Origin: Hyperoplus lanceolatus
Lineage: Eukaryota > Chordata > Actinopteri > Uranoscopiformes > Ammodytidae
Assembly: GCA_026929865.2 (NCBI GenBank)
Contig: CM049406.2
Coordinates: 24,958,001-25,022,000, forward strand
Reading direction: 5' to 3'
Length of the DNA stretch: 64,000 bases
The position numbers and the translations under genes are program-made. Position 1 is the first letter of the stretch, and every line of letters starts with the position of its first letter. The notes under the pieces were generated by a model. That model saw nothing but the letters and a program-made list of their open reading frames with translations. It ran no database searches and was not told the origin of the DNA. Shown here in pieces: positions 23,544 to 36,330 of the stretch.

Positions 23544-23654
23544 TATTCTCTTCCAAGCAATCCTTATCAACTGTCTCGGTAAAGCAAAATCTAAATTTTA
23601 CTTATAAGAAAATAAAATAAAAACCTCTTAGCAATAACATAAGAGTGTCCTTAC

Positions 23655-23762
23655 TGTCAGTGTCCTGTGAGTCTAGGATGCCTGACTCCTGGAGTGATCT
23701 GATGCAGGAGTCCACCAGCTCCAGGCCTGTGGTCAGCTCCTCCTCTATGTCCTTATGTCCAT
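23655..23762 (-). CDS. ctnnd2: ctnnd2 coding exon c ([17 protein letters not shown] exon)
   Basis: The exon is 108 nt and symmetric (phase 1 to 1). The acceptor is CACCCCTGTAG, the donor CTGACA then GTAAGG, a near-consensus site. It encodes residues 50-85: a split Asp codon, [35 protein letters not shown]. The run [27 protein letters not shown] is nearly invariant in CTNND2 and lacking in PKP4, ARVCF and CTNND1 as I know them, so this exon is the best proof of the gene's identity. The predicted segment is helical and acidic, following the coiled coil. Confidence 0.97.
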
Positions 23763-24668
23763 CTACAGGGGTGAAAAAACACAAAACGAGAGTTGAAAGC
23801 AAGACACATCTTCTTCAGGATTCTGTAATTGTTTTTCAGTGTCAAGCTAAATCCAGCGATTGATGTAAGTACGGCCATGGTTACAGCACACAGAAGAACC
23901 TCGAGCAAATAATGCAAAATTAGATTTCATGTCGCAGATTCACTTAAATAAAATTAAGGCGAAAGAAAGGGATTGTAGCCTATTACACAAACTCATGGTC
24001 CATTGAAGCATTTTTTGCAATAATTATTATTTTAATTACCCAAGCACAGAATGTCCAATCAATGTATTTATTAAATCCATTTTCATTTGGTCAATAATTT
24101 TATATTTAGTACAATACATATTCTTATTTAAACACAGATACTGTGTTCATGCATGCAAAAAAACGTTTATTTTAAGAAAAGCAATGCCCCAGAACTTGAT
24201 CAACATCACTGACGTGCCCATTGATAGCATTCATAACAATAAATGGCTTCATTAGCCAACTCAGTCAGTTTACCACAAACAACCTGACAAAGTGAACTCA
24301 GGTCAGTTCACCTGCCTTGCCCTTATTGATAATCCAGCCATGGCCACAACAATTACCACACAGACACCCTATTTACTTTTCCTCCCACATCTCTCCCATC
24401 CAAATGCTATCAGACCTTAAAGTAATGTGTAAGGGTAAACCTGTGGTCAAGGGTAAAAGCCCTGACTGATAATCCAGCTACAAATCTAGTGGGAATCTAG
24501 GTCTGTGTGCGGTGGTAGCCCTGTATAGTTAAGAAAACCGGGCCGTTTGTCTGTCAGAGAGCACAGCTGGTAACGTGCCCAGTGTCTTAAAGTATAAGAG
24601 AGAAAGGGCTGCCAAGGAGGATAAAACCTTACAAATGAGTCTTATAGGAGCAACATTAATCTCTTATG

Positions 24669-24670
24669 GA

Positions 24671-24722
<52 letters not shown>

Positions 24723-24781
24723 CAGAGACAGAGACAGAGAGAGAGAGACAGAGAGAGAGCGAGAGAGAGAGAGAGAGAGAG
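24669..24781. repeat. (GA)n with (GACA) blocks
   Basis: A purine-rich array of GA units with an internal run of GACAGA units. Confidence 0.95.
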
Positions 24782-24918
24782 ATGGTAATAGTGGAGTGGA
24801 TTTAAGGGGCTGATTTTATTGACTTTGACTGAAGCAATCGCAGACGGATGATGTCGATGCTGTTGGTGAAACATTTCCAGTGCTGTCTTTGGCATTTAAG
24901 TGGATTTACTCTCACAAT

Positions 24919-24942
24919 CACACACACACACACACACATACA

Positions 24943-25011
<69 letters not shown>
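24919..25011. repeat. (CA)n microsatellite
   Basis: A CA array with a TACACGCG interruption near its left end. Confidence 0.97.
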
Positions 25012-25014
<3 letters not shown>

Positions 25015-26395
25015 CCAAATCTCTTATTTTTTTCATTAAACCGGCTTGATCCAGAGGTGATGGGTTTTTAATGATTTGTGAATGATGAACAGATCAAAAG
25101 GTCTGATAGGAGCGAGGGATGGTTTGTCCTTCTTTTTTTTGCGAATCCAGTCTTTAGGAGGGCCGAGTGGTTGGGCAGATGGATGGAGGCCCCCCCCCCC
25201 CCAGCAGAGAGTGAAAGCCCTTTGGTGTGTACAAAAAAAAACCTTTTGACAATAAACCTTAAGTCACCCCTTTTTTTTGGCAGAGGTCACCAACCGTGCA
25301 CTCGGGCGATCAATCCACTCTTAACACCCTGTACTCATCAACATGACTGAAGGGGAGGGACACAAAAACCCAAGTGACGAGCACAGGTGGTGTGTTTCTG
25401 CAACTTAAATGCTGTCAGAGATGTTGTCAATCCACCTCAAAGGGGTCTACCATTTGAGTTGAAAATCATTGAAAGGTCTCATTGATTCTTGTTTATCTCC
25501 CTATGGGACACTGTTACCATCTGGCTCTCTCTTGAGGCGAGACACGGCAGGCTAAAAATAATTTTCTCAAGCACTGGTCAGGTTTGAGATTTGTCTGTTT
25601 TTCTTCCATAACGTCTTCTTTTATACTAGTATTAATAAAAGGTCCAAAATGTACATTAAGGTGTTTTTATTTGACTAAACCGTGTGTGTTTGCGTCTGAA
25701 TATTTCTCCTGTACAATCATCTTTAACGGCCATCATCTCAACATTAATTGTTTTCAAATACAATCCTAACTACTAAAGCACTTACACATCGACCACACTT
25801 TCCGTTATCATTCTTCTGACTATTCTGAAGGTTATCACAGAGGGATTTGTTGGCTATCCAAAATCTGTTCTGTAAAAATGTTGGCCTATTATACAGTATG
25901 TTGCCAAATTAAATAAAGATGTATCCAACATATAGATTTTATTTTTTTACTTGCAAATGTTTGCATGATTTGTTAGATATTTCCAAATGTGCATATTACA
26001 TCATTTCTGAGATAAAGAAGTATGGTTTTAATGATAATCTGGCAAAGTTTCATGATGACATCTATACTTTAAAAATGTTACCCTATTCACCTGCAGTGTC
26101 TCACAGATTAAACTAAATGCTAAGAATTATTTGTAGATTCAGGAGTTTTTTTTTTTTGTTAGAGCAAACCCCTTTTTATATGAATTTCAGTGCATGGAGT
26201 AAGTTTGATTAAGTCTTTGAACTGCTGCATGCCACCACAGTCCTTGTACAGGATTGCCTCAATATAGTTCATGATAGAGAGATGTCTTACAATAGCTACC
26301 ATTGTAATAGGCGCAGTCAGCATTGTGCAGTGCTGGAATGCAAACAATAGAAGAGCAGGCATAATGTATTGAGAGCATTTCAGAGGAAAGATTAC

Positions 26396-26430
26396 CTTGG
26401 TTGTTCCAGCGAAATTTCTCCTCAGCTGAA
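26396..26430 (-). CDS. ctnnd2: ctnnd2 35-nt microexon b (SSAEEKFRWNNQ)
   Basis: The exon is 35 nt, entered in phase 2 and left in phase 1, so it is not frame-neutral. The acceptor is GTCTCTTGCAG, the donor CCAAG then GTAATC. With the AG left over from exon a it reads Ser, then SAEEKFRWNNQ, then a G that joins AT of exon c to make Asp. Mammalian CTNND2 has SSAEEQFQWQSQDG at the same place, which confirms this tiny exon. If it is skipped, exon a joined directly to exon c reads Arg-Trp-Thr-stop. The upstream pyrimidine tract contains TTTGCTCTC and CTTGCAG. Confidence 0.93.
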
Positions 26431-29092
26431 CTGCAAGAGACAGAAAACAGAGAGCAAAGAGGGTTAGAATTATGCGCAAAAAAATAAATTGTATTTGTTT
26501 GTTTATGTACTAGCAGGACACTGTTATCAAAAACCATGTCATAGTATTGTTATAGAACAAGAGGCTTTGAGAGGTTATGACTTTATGCCATCTGGTAGAA
26601 ATCCTATCCTAAAATCTTCATTGGCATCTGTTCTACCTCCAGCCGAGAGATGACGAACAAGTTCTGAGGTATTGGTCAAAATGATTCAAGACCTTGGCAT
26701 AGAGACCCTTATCGAAAAACCAATAAGATACACTCCAAAATACATTGCTGGAAATAAAGCTGTTTCTTTGGGAGCGAAAAGGAATTATGTCCAACAATAG
26801 TCTTATCCTTATCTTGTCGTACAAAATACTTTTATGGAGCACAAAGGGCTCTGAGTGAGAAATGTTACTGAAAGGGCAGTCGAAAATCACTTATTTATTT
26901 ATTTCTAAAGATAATATTTTAAAAAAAGATACAAAGACACTTTCACAAATGCCCATAAAGAAACATGCACTGATGTGTTTCTGTGTAGTGACCTTAGAAA
27001 ATACACAGTCGGTTCTCCTTTTGAACCATTCACGATCACCATGTAAAACAAGGTGTTAACCTATTCTATTAAGTTTGATAAATAGCCCTATATATGACTG
27101 TATTGAAACGGTATATGAGAAACACTCGGCTTCAAACTCAGAGGTATTATGTTTGTGAATGCAATCAACTGTAGAATGTCAACGCAAGATCCTAATATAC
27201 TACTTCAACAGAATTCAAGCTGAATGCAAAAACCAACCTATTGCTGACATATTCGGAACACGAATAGTCCCAATTGAATAACTTTCAACGCTTCAAACCC
27301 CCTCCTAGAGCAATAATCTAATACATTGATACACTCAAGACCACTTAATATTTATTTAGTGCCTTGATTCAACGTTTTTCATATTTTAAATTACTCTTAC
27401 CCTACATGTTAACAATCTGTCTGATACCACTCACAATCGGCCTATGTCTATGTCCTTTTGCAAGTAGAATGTAACTATTATATATCTGATTGTCACTGGC
27501 CATATCGCTGAGATGAGCAGCTTTTTACAGTCACAAGCCCTCATTTATGGAATAGAATATGAACAATATGAATACTGTGTACTGTGGCTGTCAAATGCTT
27601 CATATGATACAAAGCTACACAGTGGAAAAGAACAGCCGCATGATAATACAAAAATAAGGGAAAGCAGATGGCATCCTTCCACTGCAACGATGAGTTGATA
27701 ATTGTAAGTTAGGGTGTTTTGCTCCACTTGGAACCCTCTCCGACATATATTCAATACTGTTTACTGCTATAGATCCAACTCTTTCATCGTTCTTCTGCTG
27801 CAGGGTTTAACCTTTTATCCAACAGTACAACAGTTGTGGTATTTGAGGTCATTTGTCAGACTACTACATGGTTGTCAAAGCTGATAGATTTGTTTTCTAC
27901 GAAAAACTAACAGTAAAGTCATTAGTCCTGTCAAGTCTGAGACTGTAATTATTTGTGTTCCTATCTGTTGACGTTACAAATATAGACAATGGAAGCTTTG
28001 ACATTCAATCTTTCTAAATATGTTGTTATTGAATTGAATGGTTTATAATTGAAACAGTCAAAACCGCAGATCAATCCAAACAAGCTAAAGTTAGCCACAA
28101 CGCTACACACCCCAAGCCACATGATGATAGACGCTGACCACCGCCAGTCCGCCACAATGCAGGAGAAATAATTAAGTTCTAAGAAGTTAAGCAGATCAGT
28201 GCAATGTGAATCTATATAAAGACACGTTTGAGTGTTTGTATCATGCACTCAAGTTTAGGAGACTTAACATAAAAGCATCGTAGCTAAAGTTCTGATCAGT
28301 GCTCTTCCGTTTGACACTAGATAATAGGCTAGGTTTTTTTTTTCCCAGGAGGCCGTGCGTCCACTCCTGAAGCGTGATGAAACCAACAGACTCAAGTTGG
28401 TCAAGTGCTGCATTTAAAACGCATTCAGTATCTGTTTACGCCTCTGCAGTGGGTGAACAACCACCAGCTCCATCGTCTTTATGCTAAATATGAAGCTAAA
28501 AACAAGTGGGTGATTAGCATACCGCATGGAAGCAGTTAAAAAATGACCTTCTGAATAAGCTGACAAGTTAATATGTTGTTATATCTTTATATGAAACGGC
28601 TATATAAAGCCTAACCTGTTGCAGTTTTATGGCCAAGCTATCACTCTATCTTCCTATCTTCCTATCTATCCTCCATATCCATCTTCTCATCTAACTGTTA
28701 TGATAAACATAGGTCATATTTGTTTTGTTGTTATTGTCTGACGGATTCTGTAAGTAAAGTTCCGGCTTGGAGCTGAAACATTTGCATAGGTTTGTGTTGG
28801 CAATGTAGTAACGTTGTAGTAGACGTTGTGTTACCTCCAATTCAGCTAAGAGTTTCTTCCAACAATTTAAAATGTTCCTATTTTCAGTTCTTTGTCAGGG
28901 AAGATTAGGGTTTGAAAAAGCAGCCATGTTTTCGAGGATAAGTATTGATTGATAACTATCAGGTAGCAATATTCTCCTTTGTCAATATTGCATATATGTG
29001 ACTCAAAGCCCCCACAGATAAACCTAGCAATGAATGCTACTCACTCCCTGGACAGAGCAGATGCTATTTAATCATCCCATTGATTACCTCCA

Positions 29093-29390
<298 letters not shown>

Positions 29391-29498
29391 CGGATTGTAA
29401 GGGGGAGCCAAGCGGTACATGTTAATGGGACCCTCTGTCAGCAATGCAGACTCCTCGTTCATCAGGCGTTATTATACCTAAACAATACACCCCCACCG

Positions 29499-29501
<3 letters not shown>

Positions 29502-29541
<40 letters not shown>
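29502..29541. repeat. (CA)n microsatellite
   Basis: A perfect CA array, 112 bp right of the GT array and opposite in sense. Confidence 0.97.
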
Positions 29542-29542
<1 letters not shown>

Positions 29543-30379
29543 GTTGTACACAGCACACATTTGCGACACCAAAGTAGCACGCACAAATGCATCACACAAA
29601 GCAAGGGAGCGTAGAGAGAGACTGAACCTGTGCACCTTGGAGAATGGAGTGTGTTTATTTCTGATATCCACCTCGGATGGAGCAATATGACAGGGGTTAT
29701 TATCACTAGTTATGACACCCAGAACTCATGACATAGTCTGGGTCAATCATTTCTTAAACGAGCAGGACTGACTGCTCCTAGCATGCTCTTCCTGTATTCA
29801 CAGATGTCAAGAATGTTGCATCTGTACTATTGGACAATGCATGGGTTGAGGGGAATGTGTATTATTCACCAACGTCCGCCTCATATGATGTGGGTAAAAC
29901 TAAATGCAATCCGAGCGCTCAGGTAGAAACCTCCTTGGAAACCCTGAGGAAAGATGCCAAGTGATGTTATCGTCAAATGGTTACAACACCAGGGGATGAA
30001 CCTGGAATATAAAGCAGTCCAGAGGGTTTCTGATTTCGGTCTGAGTGGTTTGTTCATATTATAAAGTAAATCACAGCAGATCATAGAAGACTAGACTAGA
30101 CCAGATCAAGCAAGAACATAAACGAAAAGGCTATCTCGGGTGAGAATAGGTTGTACCACACTACACTATAGCAGAGCAATCCTCAATCTTTCAATCTATT
30201 AGAGCATGAATCAGAGTGTGATCGCTCGGTGAAATCAGACGAACACATTTTATCTTTCTGAGAATCTGCTCTATTAGATCAGCCTTTTGCTATTGATCTG
30301 TAAGGGCAAAATAAATCAGTTGATGAAAGATGTGTCGAAAAGAGATCACCAACCATTTTGATATTCAAATTGATCTAAG

Positions 30380-30490
30380 GGCAGGGTGTCATATTGTATC
30401 ATATTGTATGGAATGTAAAGCCCACTGAGACAAATGTCTATTTGTGATTTTGGGCTATACAAAAAAAAAATATATATATACTGTATATTG
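30380..30490 (+). mobile_element. Retroelement 3' tail fragment
   Basis: The segment contains GTAAAGCCCACTGAGACAAA and TGTGATTTTGGGCTATACAA, followed by an A run and TA repeats. I recognise this wording as the 3' end of a dispersed fish retroelement. The upstream part is not identifiable, so the copy is 5' truncated. Confidence 0.5.
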
Positions 30491-33400
30491 TCATGCTAAA
30501 AAGGGTCTGTGAAGCTGTCCTGTGGGACAGTAGAACATAGTTTATAATGCTAACGACAGCCTGCTAACATGCTCACAGTGACAATGAGACATATTTAAAT
30601 GCTGACCTGAAGCTGGCTCTAGAGAGTCAGAAGACCGAATAAGTTGTCCAAATATTTCTTGACTATAGGGATTTACAGGTCATCCATCTTGGTAAGTTGT
30701 TCCATTCAAAACCACATTGTCCCCCTCATAGTGACATGCCAAACAAGAAGTAGACCATAAGTCATTTAGATTCATCTCCTGAAGACTTTTGTGTAGACCA
30801 ATGTACAGAATTTCATGGAGGTCCCTCCAATAGTATAAACATTTCTAATTGCAACTTTACTGAATGACCCACCAGTTTACCATTCCTCTTGTGTGATGCC
30901 TTTTATGTTATGAATATCTTTGGTGTTTGAAGTGTTGGTCAAACAAAACAAGTAATCTCAGGTTTGCCACTTGGGCATCTCCAATGGAGACATACATTTG
31001 TTATTCCTTTAGGTGGCTCTGGGGTTGACCCACCTAACTGAGATATAATAAAACAGTACTTTCCGACTGAGCTAAAGCCTTCCTTATTCCTCTTTTCTTT
31101 GTCTACCCTTTCTCTCTGCCAACACAAGCCACCCTCTTCCTACTCATCCTGACCACCAGCTACTTATAATTAGACCTCAGTATCTTAAACAGCTCATTGA
31201 CCTCTTGGCCCTGGAAACACAGAGAGTTAGTGTGTGTTTTTTCGCCCATCAAACCTCTTTGGCACGTCAACGGGTTGAATCAGTGTAATTAGTGGCCCGA
31301 GAGAGAACTAATTGACAGCGTGATCAACTTGCCTTGCAGCAGGTCAGGCCAAAGGCATGGCACTTCATCACCCCTAATGATATAAAGATGTCTGCATGGT
31401 AGGTGTTGTTGTTAAGTTTGTGTATGTGGGCTTTGTGTGCGACAGGGATCAACACTGGTTTTTGTGTGAATGTGCAAAGCTCAAAGATCTGCGGCTGGAG
31501 ATAACTACAGGACTATGGATGTTATTAATACACCTTGCCAGAGCTATCTAATATTTGTGATTATTGTACCCATCCTCTTTTCCTTTTGACACGCACAAAA
31601 TCCAAACATGTTACATTATCACCACTAATGGCTTATGAGGCCATCTTGTCCTGTACTGTGCTTTAAACCAATATTGGGTAATGAATCTCAACTACAGACT
31701 GTAACCTTTTATTGTATCAACCCTAACTAACTGAAAGTATCCCACAACTCAATTTGATCCACAAACATGATCCCTGAGAACTTGAGTGTTTAATATATTG
31801 TTAACCAAATGTAATCCCAAAGGCTCCCCTTACCACCACCAGCATATGAGTTAATCAGATGAAAAAAAGCTTTTACTCAAAATATGAAAAGAAAGACGTA
31901 TAGTGTTGCAAGGACTGCCAAAGTTCATTGGAGCTCCACCAAGCAAAGTTGTCCACAATAAAACCTGACACTGCTGAGATATAGGGCCTGTTAGACCAGA
32001 TGACACTCTACTTCTCATTGGCCTCTGCCATTTTAGGAATATAATATGAATCTTTACAACAAGCACAAATATAAATGTCAAGGTAGGGTGACATTTTGAG
32101 CTATCATTCAAATCAGGTAAATAGCAAGTGAGGTAAAAAAAGCTCTCTATTGCAGTGCTTGAACCGCCCAGTTATGACAATTTTGTGTTAAAAGTGCCAC
32201 TTGGTAAAGCTGTTATTTTCAGTTGGATGAGGGAACAGATGGACAACATAATGGTCTCTAATTTTAAATAATGACCAACCCCCTTGTTGTACATTCCTAT
32301 CTGATATTTTCAGATACTGCTTTTCAGGCAATTTGGTGCTATTCCCAGAGAGTAATGGGTCGTGTCAAAAATCAAACTATTTCTCCCTGACCACCTCATC
32401 TAACTGGATGCTCTGTTGCATTATGGGACAAGAAAATAGAAAGAATAGAAAAGTTAGAGAGAAAAAAAAGAGAGAGGGAGAGAAAGGAAATATGACACAC
32501 AGGCAGGGGAGAACAATAGAGATGCATGGTGAGGTAGAAAATGAAAATGGGAATATAATACAAAGAGAGAGAGGGATGACAGACGAGAGTAGAGGAGTAG
32601 AATATGAATATGAGAGGGAGAGAAAAAGGAGAGCGCTCTGCTAAATCCAATGAGAGGGGCTTAAAAGAGTGAATGCCAGGGATAGCAATGAAAATCCTGT
32701 CATTTTATCCACCCAATAAACACATTCTGAACCCAGTCCCTATAATCCGTCTATTTCCATGCCCTCCATATTATCTGTTATCTGTGCAGACCACAATGGC
32801 CGGCCCTCTTGTACAAGTACAACAGAGTTGTTGTATAATAGAGCCACCCATATAGGGGAAAAATAAAGAAAGGAAAGTAAAAGGCTCTTTTAGCCCATGG
32901 AAACTGTCACTGTGTCAATGCTAATTTAGATTCAAAAACTAAAGCCACCGTGTGGTTGTTAATTTACTCAGGGTCATTCTAAAGACATAAAAATCAGCCC
33001 GAACCAAAAGGTTTTTATAATGCAAACAAAATGGAAGACTTTTTGCAAACATTATTTTATGCATATATTTCATTTAGACATTAATCATGGTTTGCCAGCT
33101 ACAATATTCATATTAACCTTTTGGCTGATTTGTTCACAACTCATGCAATTTGATTCACAAACTCATCGCAACTGAACGCTGCACTTCTGAAATACTTATA
33201 GTCATCAAAAGAAAGTCTGAATTTGCATTAAAATGTGTAGCATAAAGATTTTACCCTGACCACTCAAAGAAAAGAATGCTAGACGGTGCTCTCTCACCAT
33301 TATTATCAAACCAAATGAGGGAATATCTTTAGAAATAATGGGGAATCTATACCAAGGAGCATTGAAGCTGTTCTCGATAGTCATGATGGACCAACACCTT

Positions 33401-34218
33401 AGGGCCTAGAGCTGTTGTGGTGGTTTTTACTTTGAGCAGTGATTTCTGAATTATCTGTGTTTTTCAGGAACTTTTTAGAGTGGCGAGTATTACATCTCAC
33501 CGAATCAGTGAGATGGAGGATGCAGTTGCCACCTTAAATGTGTTTTTAAACTGAATGAACACGTTTTTTATGGACATCATTGGAGTCAGAAATCCACAAC
33601 AAGCCAAGCACTGTCTTAGAGCTGTCACAGCCAACGTTTACACATCCAGTAGCCACATTGGTTTATTGACAAAGTGTAAGTCCAACGGTCACTCTCCTGT
33701 AAGCTCTGTTTTGCGCTTTAACAAAACCTTATATTAAAAGTAGGTCTTTAGCTCCAAAATGCTCCACGATGTTCACCAACTAATTGGAAACTGTGACTGT
33801 CTGCCGTTTGGTTGAGGGCAGGTAGTTAGTTACAGTGGGTTTATTAGAGATTTAGCGCTAAAAATACCTTCCTGCTTTTTCTGGAAATGAGTTTGATGAG
33901 AGCGGCTGGTCTGAAGTGTGCAGAATAGCCTATATTTGCAGGTTGTAAATCCCAAACGTTAAGCTTAAACGACCTATAAAAGCTCCGTAGAATCTGGAGG
34001 GATTGCAGAGGTGGTCAGTAATTCCTGGGTTTGTCACTGTGAGAGAATGTTTGAAACATTTGACCCATAAGATATACTGGAAATAAAATAGCATCGGGTA
34101 TTTCCTCATGGTATTTTCCTAATTTATTGCAGTTAACATGGTATATTTGGTGAACATTTTTAACCAAGCCACCTGACAGCATCATGAGGAAATACATGTT
34201 TTAGCATGAATGACCTCT

Positions 34219-34972
34219 ATAGAGCTGTTAAGCGGAAGTGGCTTACTTCCGGGACATGGGACCTCTCGGCTCGAAAAATTACAACGGTAGTCAATGGAAA
34301 GAAATGTATTATTTTCTGGTCCCAGTCATGAAATGCCTTCGATTACAGATATGTTTTGTATGGATTTAGATGGTATTTTTTCGTGCAAAGAATGGAACAA
34401 TTTAGCGAGTAGAAGCTGGATACGGTCAGGTTTTGTGCAGAGCGCTTTTGTGGACTACAGCTCTTCGCTGCTCTTGACACTTATGATACACGTCACCACC
34501 ACTGGCACCCGCCTAGCTCAGAAACATGGCTGTGTCTTTAATGCACTTTACCACTTTCTTACAATGACAAGACAAAAGTCTTCAGCGTGGCGAAAACCAC
34601 TACACATGTGGAGAGTTTCAATTTCTCGAGTGGGGAGATTGTTGGCGTTGTCCACGCCAGCCATTAGCATTAGCACTGTCAGTCGAGAAGTGGAGGGAAT
34701 GTGTTGAGGTGACGTCACAGAGGCGACAAGACTTGTAGTTGTTCTCGTAACATTTTTTCAAAAGCCGTTAGACGAATAATCATACAACATACCGTCAAAC
34801 TCTTCACATGAAAAATGATCATTTAGACCCATACAAAACATATATGTAATCCAAGGCATTTAATGACTGGGGCCAGAAAATAGTAGATTACTTTCCATAG
34901 ACTCCCATTCATTTTTTTTCAGCCGAGAGGTCCCATCCCCCGTAATTCCGCCACTTCCGCTTAACAGCTCTA
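34219..34972. mobile_element. Foldback element, about 755 bp, long inverted ends
   Basis: The left end AGAGCTGTTAAGCGGAAGTGG is matched inverted by CCACTTCCGCTTAACAGCTCT at the right. The match continues in patches for well over 100 bp (GGGACCTCTCGGCT against AGCCGAGAGGTCCC, AATGGAAAGAAAT, ATTTTCTGGTCCCAGTCAT against ATGACTGGGGCCAGAAAAT, and ATATGTTTTGTATGG against CCATACAAAACATAT). The 137-codon open frame at 34294-34707 starts inside the inverted arm and has no recognisable domain, so it is not called a gene. Confidence 0.8.
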
Positions 34973-36079
34973 TGTGGTCTGTGATAACAGAACACAAAAA
35001 ACATCAATTGAGTTAGCTCTGTTGCTATGGTAATATCGACCATGGTCTGTTTCTACCAATACATGACAAACATGAACTTGATATAATGCTAAATACAACC
35101 TTTACAAGGACAGGAGCTGATGTTATGCCTACGATGTGAAATGTTACAAGGTCAGCACTGCAGAATAGCCAGTTTGCTACAGAGAGCAGTGTGTAAACGT
35201 GACCCCCGCCCACTGCAATGGGCATGATAGCAGTGCCTGTCAGAAGCTCCATTAAAACTGCCCCATAATGCAACACAAGACTGGCCGTATCTGTATCGCA
35301 AACAGAAAGGACTTCAAAGACACCCATGATTCCCCTGGCTGATCATGTGAGATCATGCAGCAACGATACCAAATGGCTTGGCTGAAAGCCACATAAACAA
35401 TACATCAGTTGATATATGCTAGCTTTGAGTGATGTGATAGTATCTTTTGACCAATTCTCCATCCTACAAATATCCACATAAAAAAAAATCTCAAATCTCT
35501 GGTGGATGGTGGATAAGGGAAAGAGCAGGTATTGTCCATTTCCAGAGAAAACTGTGAAATGAATAGATGTTTTATCCGCTGAAGTGCAACTGTATAGATA
35601 CGGAAAGAGGCCATGGTAAAGATAAAACTGGATTTTCAATGTGCTAATTAAACCTGCAATAACAGTTCTTTTCAGCCACTTGGGAGCAGTGGAAACACGC
35701 TATCAACAAAACGCTGACATATAATCCCTTTTTAATTTGATATGGTGTACTTTTCAGCAAACAGTTGCTTATGTACACCAACACAGACATGGGACAACAT
35801 TATTATTTATTTTAAGTGGTGCTTTGGGCCATCTGATTATTAAAGTTCCAAAATTCACTCTCTTTTGACTGTGTTTTTGGTTTCAACCAACTCCTCCGGG
35901 AAGTATGTGGCTATGTAGCTACTAAATGCTCCAGTGTGTTAAACAGATAGTCGCTAAGTGTCTATGTGCGCTTTGGTGCAAGTAAATTGCTTGTTCAACA
36001 GTATTTTTAGAACTTTACTGCACAAACGAGTTATGGCTAAGAATGCCAGTATTCATACACAAAACTTAAAGTTAGTCTC

Positions 36080-36330
36080 TTAAAGGTGCAAGGTGAAACT
36101 AAGGTTTATTTTGGTGGTATCTAGGGGTGAAAAATCCAGATTGCAACACTCCGTGTCTGCCCCTCCCACCTTGAAGGTGGCCTTCAAGGACAAAAAGCTA
36201 GTTACTAAAGATTGCATCATCCACTGCCTCAATACTTTCTACAATATTAAGTGATGAGGTGAAGATGTACTATTTCTGTATTTTTAGTGCCTATTCTTCG
36301 TCTTCCAACAGGTGCATTTCCCCAGGAAGA
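36080..36330 (+). mobile_element. Dispersed element of unknown class, copy 2
   Basis: It aligns in reverse complement with 17835-18125 (see the blocks given there). It begins AAAGGTGCAAGGTGAAA and continues to CTTCGTCTTCCAACAGGTGC. Confidence 0.6.

Larger units (their letters stand above)
11940..23654 (-). other. ctnnd2: ctnnd2 intron between exons c and d (11.7 kb)
   Basis: The donor is CA then GTAAGG at 23654, the acceptor CCTCCAG at 11940. It holds dispersed elements (12320-12690, 13648-14706, 16056-16253, 17835-18125, 21045-22239, 23344-23543) and many CA/GT and CT tracts, annotated separately. The remaining unique-looking stretches (about 14720-16050, 16260-17120, 17410-17830, 18130-18900 and 19600-20550) show no exon or RNA gene I can support. 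Confidence 0.75.
23763..26395 (-). other. ctnnd2: ctnnd2 intron between exons b and c
   Basis: The intron is 2.6 kb, with donor GTAATC at 26395 and acceptor TGTAG at 23763. It contains a GA/CAGA array (24669-24781), a CA array (24919-25011) and a C run at 25191-25202. The rest is AT-rich with no coding signal. Confidence 0.85.

Noticed and set aside
34294..34707. 137-codon plus-strand open frame
   Set aside because: It starts inside the inverted arm of a foldback element and has no recognisable domain or homologue; more likely chance.
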